A DNA stretch of 64,000 bases from Siderastrea radians (lineage: Eukaryota > Cnidaria > Anthozoa > Scleractinia > Rhizangiidae). Location of the stretch: positions 34,153,834-34,217,833 of the forward strand of contig OZ024895.1 in assembly GCA_964017195.1 (NCBI GenBank). The letters are read 5' to 3'. Made by a program: the position numbers and the translations under genes. Positions 12,060 through 23,289 of the stretch are shown here, one piece after another. The stretch's first letter is position 1; the number at the start of each line of letters is the position of its first letter. A model generated the notes under the pieces. It did no database searches. It was not told where the DNA came from and saw only the letters and a program-made list of their open reading frames with translations.

Positions 12060-12840
12060 TACGAAGCCGTCACGCGTACGTTCGTCACGAAATGAATGCG
12101 GCCATTACAAAGCGGGTAAAGACGGCGGTAGAAACTTGTCGCTGGTGGAAAACTACACACAATCGATGCTTTACAGGATTCAGGGACGATTTATGCTGTC
12201 AAAACACCACGCTTGAAAACAAGAAAGCCATCAGAGATGATAAACTGACACGAGTACTCGGGGAAGGCAAGTGTTTGTTTATTGACATGTTTTCGAGATT
12301 TCTTAAAATTCAAACCGTTATCAATTTTTAAAATCTAGAGTGCATACAAATTTTACTCTTGTTTCGAATTTTCTGTCATTTCTAGTTTCCTTTTGTGTAG
12401 GAAGAAAGGTACAATCAGGTGCCACATTTTTTTAATGTGCCCTCAAAGTTGGGCTGTTTTCGTGTTTCGATTGGAGCCCGATTATGTGTTTGTAGAAACA
12501 TATTATTACCGTTAAAATAACAAAGTGATTTATAATTGTGATATGGCTAGGCAAACTAGAAAGGTGTATCTGTAGATTAAATGGAGAATTGGGCCTCTTC
12601 AGCGAATTGCTATTTTTTAATAGTAGTTGCAATGTGCGTGATTTCTTCAGTTTTGAGGCCCAAGAAACCAGTTGCGACCAGTTAGAACTTTTGATAAATC
12701 GTAAAAAATTAAATGTTCCTTTTGGGTCAAAAGAAATGCATTTCTGTGACTACTAGAATAACGGCTTTTAAATCACAGAATATAAGAAAATTTCATTTTT
12801 TGATCCAAAACCATTGGTCGTTCCTGAGGGAGACACACTC
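12060..12840. repeat. Right terminal inverted repeat of the 6-kb element
   Basis: Inverse complement of 6814-7590, ending GGGAGACACACTC directly before TTAA at 12841. Confidence 0.75.
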
Positions 12841-12921
12841 TTAACTCCCCTTTAGCCATTTTCCTTGCCAAGGTTCTATTAATCAATTATAGAAGAGAAT
12901 CATATCACCAGATGGTTTTTA

Positions 12922-13087
12922 TACCTAATCGTACCTTTTTGGTACGCTTCGGCGGCATATCAGGCGAGTTTGGTCGAGCCATGGTTTGTATTTTGGCGAG
13001 ACGCAGTCGAGCCAAAATACCCATGGCGAGACCAAACAAGCCTGATATGCTGCCCAAGCGTACTAAAAAAGGTGCGATTAGGTATTT
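12922..13087. repeat. Palindromic MITE-like repeat
   Basis: Arms begin ATACCTAATCGTACC and end in the complement (GATTAGGTAT). The inner arms GGCATATCAGGCGAGTTTGG and CCATGG also pair. It lies in a stretch absent from the homologous site at about 19465, so it arrived with or inside a roughly 690-bp insertion (12920-13615). No coding capacity. Confidence 0.65.
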
Positions 13088-14376
13088 ACCGTGCCCAAAT
13101 TCGTCCTCAGACCCGGCGTTATTTTTTCAGTTACCGTGATCAGTCAGGAGTTCTTGTCATATAGCGCGTGAACCGTCAGAAGAATAGTGCGTTAATACTC
13201 TTCATCTGTCATTTTTATAATTTTTTTGTTTGGAGTTTCATTTTCGGAATCTTGGAAGTCCAAATTAAGAGAGAAATTTGAAAATGCGGCTCCATTTTGA
13301 AACAAAAAAGTTCCAGCGATGTCCGTAAACGTACACGCGAGCGACGGCCAATGAAGCCGCCTCCAATTTTGGCGCGAAATTGTATTTTTTTTCTCTGTTA
13401 GCGTTAAACAAATTACTCTCTCGTTTAACAAATGTAATAGTTTTACGTTTCGTTGTATTTCTGTTGTAATTTTCATCTCTAAAGCCTGCAAAAAAGTGCG
13501 AGTTTTAGAAACTGTCCATGATATCGTAGGATATCAGGTCATTGACTTGATATCGTAGAAAATCATGACAGTAAAGAGGGCTTCTGATTGGCTAATTCAC
13601 AATTTGGGTACGGTAATTATGTAGATCGTTCGTATCCAGATTGTTTTCAGTTAACAAATATACAACTTCCCACTGGTTAATGTGTATACAGTTTATTTTT
13701 TGGCAAGGAAAGGTTTGTTCATAGATAATGCCAAAGCCAAACAAATTGAAACTAATTTTCTCTTTGACGATAGTTTAAATAATTAATACAGTAGTAGTAT
13801 TTCTGATATTTCGGCAGACTTCTTTCAGCCATACAACTTAATAGCGGAGCCCGCGCGCTAACGCGCCAGCGCAGAACCATTCCTAAGCAAATTTGGTAAC
13901 TCACCAAGGCAAGAAATCTTGGTAGTGATGTAATAGTCACGTGACCGTCCGTCCTTCCACACCACAGGGTCACCAATATGAGGTGGCATACACTTGATAT
14001 AGCCCTGTGCTGTTTCCCGCGTTTTTGGTGCGAAATCGCATGGTGACCCGCGTTGTAGCAAAACGAGCAAAGACAACTAAAGTCAAAAACAATTTTGTTA
14101 ACAGAAAAAAGTTCAAAAGAATACTCAGTTGTCTTTTTGGTGCAAGGGGAAAAGTTCAATTTAGGCGAAAAAGTTCAGGCGAAAAGTTCAAATTTGCCTT
14201 AGGAATTCATCTTTGTTGTCGGTTCTGCTGCGAACTCGGTCGGCAAACCGCTTGAGTTCGCAGCATTTGGCAACGGCTTCGACGCCAAATATAGCAGAGC
14301 TAGTGCCTACTGGTCTTTCCTGTCCACAACCATGGTTTTTGCAGCGGTCCGAACACATTTTTCCAGGAAAAACACC
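13088..14376. other. Intergenic sequence between relic and copy 2
   Basis: 13620-13800 matches 19485-19690 (intergenic region of the copy 2/3 pair). 13500-13575 contains small inverted ATATCGTAG motifs. I see no gene. A plus-strand family copy expected by comparison with the other blocks is missing. Confidence 0.4.
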
Positions 14377-15006
14377 AGCATTTTCATGTTGATAGACAGC
14401 TTGTCACGGAAAAAGAAATAAGTAGTAAAATTAACAATTGAAAGTAAGGTTAGCGCTTGTGACCTGGGGCCCGTTTCTCGAAAGCCCCGAAAAGCAATCT
14501 TTAATTACTCGTATCTTAAAAACAAAGTAATGTACAGACGTGAAAATTTGTATGATGGGAATCCCTATTCATATTAAAATTGTGTGAAAAGGACAGCTCT
14601 GTAAACTTAGGGTTTGAGATTTTTGTTATGCCTTTTCCGACCCGAAAAGTTTTTCGGGGTTTTCGAGAAACGGGCCCCTGGTGGACTAACTGCTGGCTAA
14701 TAACGCTAGCAAGCTGAGTTCGATACCCAGCGAGGATATGAATTTTATCTTTTTTATTTGTTTTTTCTTTTTTTTTCTTTTAATTTTACGACTTGAATGA
14801 GAGAATTTTCACAAATTAATAAGTGCCAGCCCCCCCCCCCCCCCAAAAAAAAAAGGATAAAAAAGGGGGAGCTCCGCCTTTAGGTTTGGCTAAATCTATG
14901 CATTATCGAAGGAACAGTTCTTGGGACAAGGCCAACAGTTTACACTCCTTGGCTTCGGTCGATAGTATATCTGAGGACTGGAATTGTACCGTAGTGGTAT
15001 GTTAAT
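14377..15006. repeat. Large inverted duplication, arm A
   Basis: About 630 bp whose inverse complement lies at 15752-16379, with about 745 bp between. The arms include the same poly-C/poly-A tract, the same MITE and the same flanking tRNA-free sequence. It is discussed among the findings. Confidence 0.85.
14466..14678. mobile_element. 213-bp MITE, GGGGCCCGTTTCTCGAAAG ends
   Basis: Terminal inverted repeats GGGGCCCGTTTCTCGAAA and its complement, with no coding sequence. Other members are at 16078-16290 (in arm B, opposite orientation), 19938-20134, 57637-57850 and a fragment at about 15118-15160. Confidence 0.75.
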
Positions 15007-15464
15007 TTGAATTTGAAGTAGTATCAGCCATGCAAGAGTCACTCGGCATAAACTGATTGGCATATGTCTTACGTCGTAACTGCGAAGGCACGTGGGACGA
15101 GGGTCGCGAGCTAGTGTCCGTTTCTCGAAAGTCCCGATACCTTTTTCGACCCGAAAACCCATGTCTCTAAACTGTAGTCACCAAAACTGTCAATCAACTT
15201 TCCGTTACGGTTGAGCGACTTTTAGTCACTCGTCTTTCATTCTTGTTTGGTGAGTTGATGTTATCGTTCATGCATGTTCTTCAGACTTTTATGTCATTGT
15301 TTTATTGTATTCCTGGCGGAGACATATCCTGGGCGAGAGTAGGCAATTAAGTTTTTGACTGACTTCTTGTCTAGCATGACGTAAGTATCTCAAAATAGTG
15401 TTCAAGAAAAATGGCTTAAATCGTGCATTTGTCAGCGCGCTTTAGTTAGGGTTATTTTCTAATT

Positions 15465-15748
15465 TTGTTTATTTTATAACATTCCGGCCGCTTTATCGAC
15501 GGTAACTGACAATGGAATGATAGTTGCATGCCTTTATTATATGCGGCAGACAAGAGTGTTTTAGTGATTTAGGGTTTTTCATTTATGTAGTAGAGTGAAA
15601 ATATTTCTTACAACAAGAAACTCAGTATTCTACAGAAGAAAATAACGTGCTCGAGATTACAAGTCCTCAACCTTTCTTTCCTCTTTTTTGTCTAATTGCC
15701 AGTTTTCGTAGTGATAACCTTGATGTACTTGATGCTAACAGATTCCCT
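15465..15748. repeat. Direct repeat 1, contains duplicated end of exon 2
   Basis: Nearly identical to 16381-16667. Bases 15692-15748 duplicate the last 57 coding bases, stop included, of exon 2 of copy 2. The repeat is cut exactly where arm B of the inverted duplication begins. Confidence 0.85.
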
Positions 15749-15751
15749 ATT

Positions 15752-16379
15752 ATTAACATACCACTACGGTACAATTCCAGTCCTCAGATATACTATCGAC
15801 CGAAGCCAAAGAGTGTAAACTATTGGCCTTGTCCCAAGAACTGTTCCTTCGATAATGCATAGATTTAGCCAAACCTAAAGGCGGAGCTCCCCCTTTTTTA
15901 TCCTTTTTTTTTGGGGGGGGGGGGGGGCTGGCACTTATTAATTTGTGAAAATTCTCTCATTCAAGTCGTAAAATTAAAAGAAAAAAAAGAAAAAACAAAT
16001 AAAAAAGACAAAATTCATATCCTCGCTGGGTATCGAACTCAGCTTGGTAGCGTTATTAGCCGGCAGTTAGTCCACCAGGGGCCCGTTTCTCGAAAGCCCC
16101 GAAAAACTTTTCGGGTCCGAAAAGGCAAAACAAAAATCTCAAACCCTAAGTTTACAGAGCTGTCCTTTTCACACAATTTTAATATGAATAGGGATTCCCA
16201 TCATACAAATTTTCACGCCTGTACATTACTTTGTTTTTAAGATACTAGTAATTAAAGATTGCTTTTCGGGGCTTTCGAGAAACGGGCCCCAGGTCACAAG
16301 CGCTAACGTTACTTTCAATTGTTAATTTTACTACTTATTTCTTTTTCCGTGACAAGCTGTCTATCAACATGAAAATGCT
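15752..16379. repeat. Large inverted duplication, arm B
   Basis: Inverse complement of 14377-15006. It carries the MITE copy at 16078-16290 and sits between two direct repeats (15465-15748 and 16381-16667), so it was placed inside a duplicated 3' end of copy 2. Confidence 0.85.
16078..16290. mobile_element. MITE copy in arm B
   Basis: Same element as 14466-14678, in inverse orientation as part of arm B. Confidence 0.75.
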
Positions 16380-16610
16380 CTTGTTTATTTTATGACATTC
16401 CGGCCGCTTTATCGACGGTAACTGACAATGGAATGATAGTTGCATGCCTTTATTATATGCGGCAGACAAGAGTGTTTTAGTGATTTAGGGTTTTTCATTT
16501 ATGTAGTAGAGTGAAAATATTTCTTACAACAAGAAACTCAGTATTCTACAGAAGAAAATAACGTGCTCGAGATTACAAGTCCTCAACCTTTCTTTCCTTT
16601 TTTTTTTTGT

Positions 16611-18359
16611 CTAATTGCCAGTTTTCGTAGTGATAACCTTGATGTACTTGATGCTAACAGATTCCCTACGTTGCATTATGTAAACCTCAAGAGATAGGCC
16701 TTGGCTCAGCTTCAGTCGCTTACTGTACTCCGCCGTCTTAATGAAACCTCCGTCATGCGGCGTAAAGCACTTTCCCCATGATTTGCTCACTTGAAGAGTG
16801 AAGACAAACTCATCAGGGTAGAATTTCTCTCTTGACTTTGGAAAATTTACAGCAAGTGTCTGCATGTCACTGAGAGACTCCTCGGATGTAGCCTCGATTC
16901 CATAACATGGGGCAAGGGCGGCATAGCCATCTGTGTCAGTAATTTCAAATCCAATGAAATTGGTTCCATCTGACAAGCCATATCTTATAACGCAGTCACG
17001 TGACTGTGGAACTGTCGCCGCTGTTATTTGAACGGTCAGCGGAGTTCTTCTGTCAATTCACCGACGGTCACCAAAGGAACTTTTAAAAGAAGCGCGTTAT
17101 CTAATGAGCCTGCGTTAAACATTATCTGGTGATCGGCTATGGAGTGATAACTGTCGATGTGCGATGCATGTGCCTGGAGCCATAACGGTGTAATGAAGTG
17201 TTCTTTGAATGTCACCTGCAAGCACAAATAAATGTTGTTCGTATTCCCTGTGCATAATAATAATAATCATATTCATAATAATAATAATAATACAAAATTA
17301 AGGTTTAAACATATCAGTTAGGACTACCAACATCACTTTTAAAAGTAGACTAAGAAATAAGGCTATTACTAGGCTTACCTACAAATAATTGCATAAGATC
17401 ACGACTTTCGTAAACGGGTCTTTTGCAGATTGGTCCAGAAAATTTCACTAATGGTGTTGTGCAGCTAATAATAATATTGTAGTCGATTGTTTTGGCCTTG
17501 TGGGTTATTGCAATTGTAAGAAATTGAAATTGCCTAAACTTCAACACCTTTGTAAAGAAAAGAAGTTTTTTTTTCCCATGACATTTACGTGAATCTTTAT
17601 GCAGCTAAACAAGCTTACCTTATAGATAGAGGTAAAACTATAGCAGCGGACCGAATAAACAAAAGGAATGAACGTTGATTTTAATCTCAACATAGTATAC
17701 GTAGTCCCTATTGAATACATGTATACCTATCTATATCACGTTATCTAGTGTAACTCATTTATTAGTAACTCATCTACCACTGGTATATTTTCTTGGAATT
17801 CAAATTGAAGGAGTCGTTGTATAATTTTCCTTCAGTATAGCCCTTTCTCTGAGGAAGTTTAACTTTGCTGGCCGAAATGTTGGCCATTAAATAGACCAGC
17901 CCTTTGCCGTAGTACCAGCTTGCATTCTTTTTTGTTCTAAACCACTTGGTTTGTATTTTACACGCGAGTTACTGTAAGTAGATGAGAGTTTTTAGATATC
18001 CACATCTACAAAGCTGGCATATTTACAACTGTTTAGAGTCAACGTACAAGCAGTTACTTGTGACACTAACCTTTGCAGGATAATCCCTGTAGGCGTAGCC
18101 ATCTTTAAACTCGTAATCCCTAGGATGAGTGTGTCTATCAGCAACATTCAACTCACAAACCAACTTACGAAACTGGAAGTTAATGCTTTGACATTGTTGA
18201 TCCTTTTTGCATGTGTCGAGACACTGGCTGATTTTTTTCACGTTGTCGGTAGATATCATGTGACCTTTAAGATAACGTCCCCATGCAGAATATGTTGTTC
18301 AGCATTGTTGGGCTGAGACGACGATAAGAAGAAGACATCAAAAGAAGAACCCTCTTCAT
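16611..18359 (-). pseudogene. Copy 2: PAN plus beta-sandwich gene with two frameshifts
   Basis: Exon 1 is 18359-18071, with ATG at 18359-18357 and donor AAG|GTTAGT. It is 289 bp instead of 291: two bases are missing in the signal peptide after MKRVLLLMSS, which shifts the frame. The PAN part (QCLDTCKKDQQCQSINF) is otherwise well kept. Exon 2 is 17215-16611 after acceptor GCAG, 605 bp. One base is missing in the GELTDGTPLTV region compared with copy 6, so the frame ends at GELTEELR. The rest (SDGTNFIGFE to ITTKTGN) stays open in the next frame. Two independent single-site lesions make a recent pseudogene likely. A polymorphic or mis-assembled allele is the alternative. Confidence 0.8.
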
Positions 18360-18760
18360 TTCTGAAATATGGAATAGCAGTTTGATTTGAAGATGTGAGA
18401 GGGAAAATCTGCAGCTGTTGAAAATTATTTTCAGGATAGCACACTGGGGTATTGAGTGTTCACCTATCAATGTATAGCGTTACTCTCTCCATTGCACCCT
18501 TTGTGCTGTCGCTCTTGCTATTGATGGGTTTGTGTTTTAGCGAATAGCCGTAGAGTCGCTTGTTGACTGGTCAATGATATATCAAAGAATTATGATCTAG
18601 CTAGAGGGTATGTTTTGCAATTTTATTTGCGTAGGCTAAATAATTATGGGGCTTAACGCTGGGTACGGAGGAGGCCACAGGTTTAGAATTGAGAGGACAT
18701 GTGATCGGGAAATAGGGATCTTTTAAAGGTGTCGTGCCTTCAAGCCCTTTATCTCTGCCA
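18360..18760 (-). promoter_or_regulatory. Conserved 5' flank of copy 2 (putative promoter/5' UTR)
   Basis: The block after the ATG (minus strand upstream) is conserved with 55422-55690 (copy 6) and 5850-6060 (relic). On the minus strand a TTTTCAACAG|CTGCAG lies about 60 bp before the ATG and looks like the acceptor of a 5'-UTR intron. No TATA box can be assigned with confidence. The conservation may only reflect recent duplication. Confidence 0.35.
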
Positions 18761-18984
18761 CACAAATAATGCAAGCCGATAACTTATGGTCAGAAATAAG
18801 CACTACAAGAACACTTACTGCTTTTCGCCAAGCTAAGCGGAGGACTGAAAAGCAATTGCACAAAAAAATATTAGCCGAGGACGATTCTGTTAATTATTCA
18901 ATTCGTGTTCTGTTTTTCTTCAGTATTTATGTATCTACAAACAAACTTTTACTTTTCCACTACGTGAAACAGTTAATATATAAT

Positions 18985-19380
18985 GCTCAAGAGCTAGAAC
19001 CACATTGTGCAGCTTAATAAGTAAGACCACAGGAAAGTACTGCTCGGTAGCCTTCATTTAAATAGTCAACGTTAAATAGTCGCACAGACACAAAAGTTAG
19101 AACCACCTTGTACAGCATAATAAACAGCACCACAGGAAAGTACTGCTCAGTAGCTTTCATTTGAATGGTCACACTTTAGGATTTTATCCACAGACTCAAA
19201 AGTTAGAACCACCTTGTACAGCATAATAAACAGCACCACAGGAAAGTTCTGCTCAGTAGCTTTCATTTGAATGGCCACAATTTAGGATTTCGTCCACTGA
19301 CTCAAAAGGTAAAATCACCTTGTACAGCACAATAATTTTCAAAGACTGAGGTATCACTCAGTCTGGGAGTAAAAAGGTTT
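18985..19380. repeat. 106-bp minisatellite, about 3-4 units
   Basis: Same units as 6416-6800, anchored by TTAGAACCACCTTGTACAGC. It lies between divergent copies 2 and 3. Confidence 0.85.
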
Positions 19381-20845
19381 AACTCTCCTTTAACCATTTC
19401 CTTGCCAAGGTTCTATTAATGAATTCATCTTGATGTTTATAGAAGAGAATAATATCACCAGATGGTCTTCATGCAGATCGTTCATATCATGACTGTTCTC
19501 AGTTAACAAATTTACAATTTCCCACTGTTTAATATGTACACTGTTTATTTCATGGTAATGAAAGGTTTGTTCATAGATAATGCTAAGGCGAAACAAATTG
19601 AAACTAACTTTCTCGGTGACGATAGTTTAAATAATTAATACAGTCCTAGTACTTCTGATATTTCGACAGACCTCTCTCAGCCATACAACTCAATATCGAA
19701 GGAGCAGTTCTTGTAGTGTTAACTTCAGTTGGACCAGGCCAGTAGTTTACACTCTTTGGATTAGTCGATAGTATATATGCATGATGACTTGAATTGCACC
19801 TTAGTGGTATGTTAATTTGAATTTGAAGACTTGTTTATGCTTGTTAGTATCAGCCGTGCAAGAGATACTCGGCACAAAAGTGGCATATATCTTACATCTT
19901 AACTTTGAGGGTACGTGGGGTGAGGATCGCAGCTAGTGTCCGTTTCTCGAAAGCCCCGATAACTTTTTCGAAATGTGAACCACTTATTCTACAAAGCTGT
20001 TATTTCAACATGTCCTTAAGGTACGAAATGTTTAACTTATAACAAAGTTTCATGCTCAGAAACGTCAACGTCTTTATTTTCAAGATGCCGTCGGTATTAT
20101 TGTGCCTGAAAAGTTTCGGGGCTTTCGAGAAACGCAAAACTGGGCTGGCTTAAATAAGATTGGTTTCAAAACTGGCTCAAAACTGGGATCGGAATTCATG
20201 TTTTTTTTCATGTATCGTCCTTTTCAATCAAAGAGGCGCCGCGGTGTTGGTCTTTCCGTCGGAAGATCGGACGGTAGGTGGTTCAAGGCCGTCTCTGTGT
20301 TACAATGCAACCGTGTTGTGCTGTTTCCTTAGACAAGCTGAAACTTTACTGCACAATGTCTTTTTGCCCCCCCCCCCCTCCTCCAAATGCACAAAGTCTT
20401 TCTTTACTGCACAGCGTGGAATTCCAATCATTCCATTTTTCGACTCCGAATCAGATCCAATATACGAACTTCCCACATTTGCCAGGCTAGGCAAATCTGT
20501 TTGTGTACCCGATTTTTCATTTGGTTCAATATAGTTTTAAATATTGCACCCCTTAGAGATCTGATGCAGAAGGTTTAGTGCACATTGATGTTAAGGACGG
20601 TGCCTCCTTCTTAGTACGCATACGTTCTGTGCATCCCAGGATGGTTCCAGAAACTCGGGTGTCTTAATAGTACGGTACCTGCTAATACAAAGGTGTTCTT
20701 GTGCAGTTAATGACGAATGCAATTGATCTAAGTTCTGGAGAGGAGGTGACAGGCAGCCCTAATGTCCCAACAAAGGTTAATTTTTTCTTTCAACAGCTGC
20801 AGAGTTCCCTGAGCAATCCGTCAAACTTATTCCCATGTTTCTGAA
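19381..20845 (+). other. Intergenic region and 5' flank of copy 3
   Basis: Homologous to 57061-59153 before copy 7. It includes a MITE at 19938-20134 and a poly-C tract near 20365. TTTCTTTCAACAG near 20803, 43 bp before the ATG, looks like a 5'-UTR intron acceptor and is matched by TATTTCAACAG before copy 7. No gene other than the family copy is supported. Confidence 0.45.
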
Positions 20846-22592
20846 ATGAAGTGGATATTTCTGTTGATGTTCTCTCTCCTCATGGTTGTCTTAACCCAAC
20901 AATGCCAAAACACATATTCTATATGGCAACGTTATCTTAAAGGTCACGTGGTATCTACACATAACGTGAAAGACCATGGTCACTGCCTCATTTTATGCTC
21001 AGAGGATCAACGATGCCAAAGCATTAATTTCCAGGCTCGTTACTTGGTTTGTGAGTTGAATGATGCTGATAGACACTCTCATCCTTGGGATTACGAGTTT
21101 AAAGATGGATACACCTACGCTGATTACATTTTCAAGGTTAGGAGCACAAAATATGTTGCTTTGTATGTCTACTCCAAAGCTTATGGTAACATTCGCATTA
21201 CATAAGTAGCGATCGTTTTACAAAGAATAATCTCTTGGTTACTATAATTAGATTTGGATACTTCAAGCCTAACTATCGTGAAAAAAACTGAAGGAAATTC
21301 ACGTAGAATTTAATTTGGTGTGAGTTAAGCCCTAACAGGCATGAAAAGGAAATTTCTCTTTTCATTATCGCTTCTTGTTTAAGCAATTAAGTGATGAGAA
21401 TAAAGGAAGTGATCATTAAGGATAAGATGTATTGATATTTAGACAAATTCTCCTTACTAGTTCCATAAGAAATGCATGAAGAACAGTAAGGAGAATATGC
21501 ATTTTTATATCGGGGCTTAGAGGGTATAAGTTCGTCATGGCTGTGTACCTGATTATGTAGATGGGCTTATCAATGTTGCGTGCACAGTCAGTTTCCCTCG
21601 ACATTTGGAGCAAGGCATTTTGCCGTGCCAGTCTTCCATTGGATCATGAGACACCGGGTAACCGCGCATTTAGGGTTGCTGCATCAAAACTGTTGAAAGC
21701 GCTGCCCAATCAATACTTAAAACACATCTTTTTACGTCATCCGTTTAGCAGATTATAGCATTTTAGTATGAAGTTTAACTTTAACGCCAAGGTGTATATT
21801 GTTTTTTCTTCTACATACTATAATATATCATATGTCATACGTTTGTATATTGGTTTTTCTTTTATTTATGTATACATTTCAAATTGCTTTTTGACCTAAG
21901 CTTTTAAGTGAAACCTTGATTTTGTACGTATACAAGTATTGCAAGAAATTAACAGTCTTCGTTTTCACTGGTAGGTGATATTCAAAGAGAAAATGACACC
22001 TTCATGGCTCAAGGCACATGCGTCGTACATAGACAGCTCTCATTCCATAGCCAGTGACCAGATAACCTTCAACAGAGGTTCCTCATCTGTGATTTTAAAA
22101 GTTCCATTGGTGTCTGCTGGTGTCTTGTCAGATGAATCTCCGCTAACTGTCGAAATAACCGTGGATAATGACGTCAGCATCGACCAATCTGCAGCTGATC
22201 ATGGGTTCGACATCAGGTTCGGCCTGTCGGACGGAACCAACTTTGTTGGATTTAAAACGGTTGAACAAATCAAATACAACAAAAGAGCCCCCTGTTTTGG
22301 GATAGAGGGATCTGCCGGAGAAAAGCTAACCGGCATTAGGAGAATTGATGAAAAGGTTCATCTTGCTGGAAACATGTCCTTTCCTGACCAGTTTGCCTTC
22401 TCTCTTACACTGGAAAGGCCACGGTGGGGTTGGTGCTTTATTGCGCATGAAGGGGGATACACTAAGACGGCGGATTACAGTAAGCGACTGAAGCTGAGCC
22501 AGGGACTTACCTTCGAGGTTTATGCAGGAAATAAAAAAGAAAGAGTTAGCATCAAGTACGTTAAAGTCATCATCATAAAAACTGATGTTTAA
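20846..22592 (+). CDS. Copy 3: intact secreted PAN plus beta-sandwich protein
   Basis: Exons 20846-21136 and 21975-22592 join in phase 0 (TTCAAG|GTTAGG ... GGTAG|GTGATA) to give 302 residues. Residues 1-17 are a signal peptide (MKWIFLLMFSLLMVVLT). The PAN-like domain has cysteines at 20, 47, 51, 57 and 69, including HCLILCSEDQRCQSINF and VCELNDADR. Residues 98-302 form the second domain, with SDGTNFVGFKTVEQ, CFGIEGSAGE, WGWCFIAHEGGYTKTADY and RLKLSQGL motifs. It is probably a secreted, disulphide-bonded protein. PAN domains usually bind protein or carbohydrate; the second domain is unknown, and a beta-sandwich is a guess from its alternating pattern. It is arranged head-to-head with copy 2. 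The spacing of introns and cysteines is the same in copies 4 and 6. Confidence 0.85.
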
Positions 22593-22705
22593 TCAAAGAC
22601 TTGGGTCATCTTGAGAACTATTCAAAGGTGCACTGTTAGTGGTAGCCGATCTTATTGTAAAATACAAACATCAAGCGCACACAACTCATATGATGAACAA
22701 ACCGA

Positions 22706-22806
22706 CATCATCACCGTCATTATCATTGTCATCATCATCATCATCATCATCTTTGTCGTCATGGTCGTCGCCGTCATGGTCGTCGTCGTTATCGTCATCA
22801 TCATCA
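22706..22806. repeat. CAT/CGT microsatellite after copy 3
   Basis: The same position relative to the stop codon as the tracts after copies 1 and 7, but with more impure units (GTC, ATT). CATT/CATC tracts follow at about 22898-22930. Confidence 0.85.
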
Positions 22807-23289
22807 AGGGATATACATTGGGATAAAAATAGTTTTTTAAGTCCTGTTGAGTCGACCGTGACTAGCTTAAGTTATTCCTTTCTTCTTTCTTTCCTTTCTT
22901 CATTCATTCATTTATTCATTCATCCATTCATTGTTTGGGGGAGGTGCAGTAGTTCAATTAAATTTCACTTCAACTGAGAATTAGCGATGGCAGACTTGTA
23001 TTTGTCACGCACGCGAATTTTGTGATTTTTTAACCAACACATTAGATATAGTCAAATCAGTTTCTATGGTACTCAAAGTTCTGATATCTAGAAAAGCTTG
23101 CTAACAAAATTAAAGATTTGAAGACGCAAAGGCTTAAAAGTCGTAGGGAGTATTCGGGTTCACTGAAAATTTAAAAAATCCGTTCAATTCATTTTAACTT
23201 CGCTTTATTCAACTTTATTGAAATTTTCGCAGCTTCACAATGTGGCTTTCTGTTAACTGTTTTTATCAGTTCCGCTTTTATTCTTTCAA

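Larger units (their letters stand above)
6814..12840. mobile_element. 6.0-kb DNA transposon with long TIRs and TTAA target duplication
   Basis: TTAA lies directly outside both ends (6810-6813 and 12841-12844). The termini are GAGTGTGTCTCCC and its complement. Inverted repeats of about 780 bp run 6814-7590 and 12060-12840. The uninterrupted homologous site near 19377 (GGTTTAACTC) contains a single TTAA, which confirms the insertion. The interior carries a spliced transposase-like gene (7819-11568). TTAA targeting is known for piggyBac and Kolobok. The ends do not begin with CC as piggyBac ends usually do, so Kolobok-like is the better guess, but the assignment is inference. Confidence 0.8.

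Noticed and set aside
15647..16240. 71- and 109-codon plus-strand frames
   Set aside because: They run antisense through duplicated gene end and the inverted repeat arm; repeat-derived.
22639..22977. 112-codon serine-rich frame
   Set aside because: Pure translation of the CAT/CGT and CATT microsatellites.
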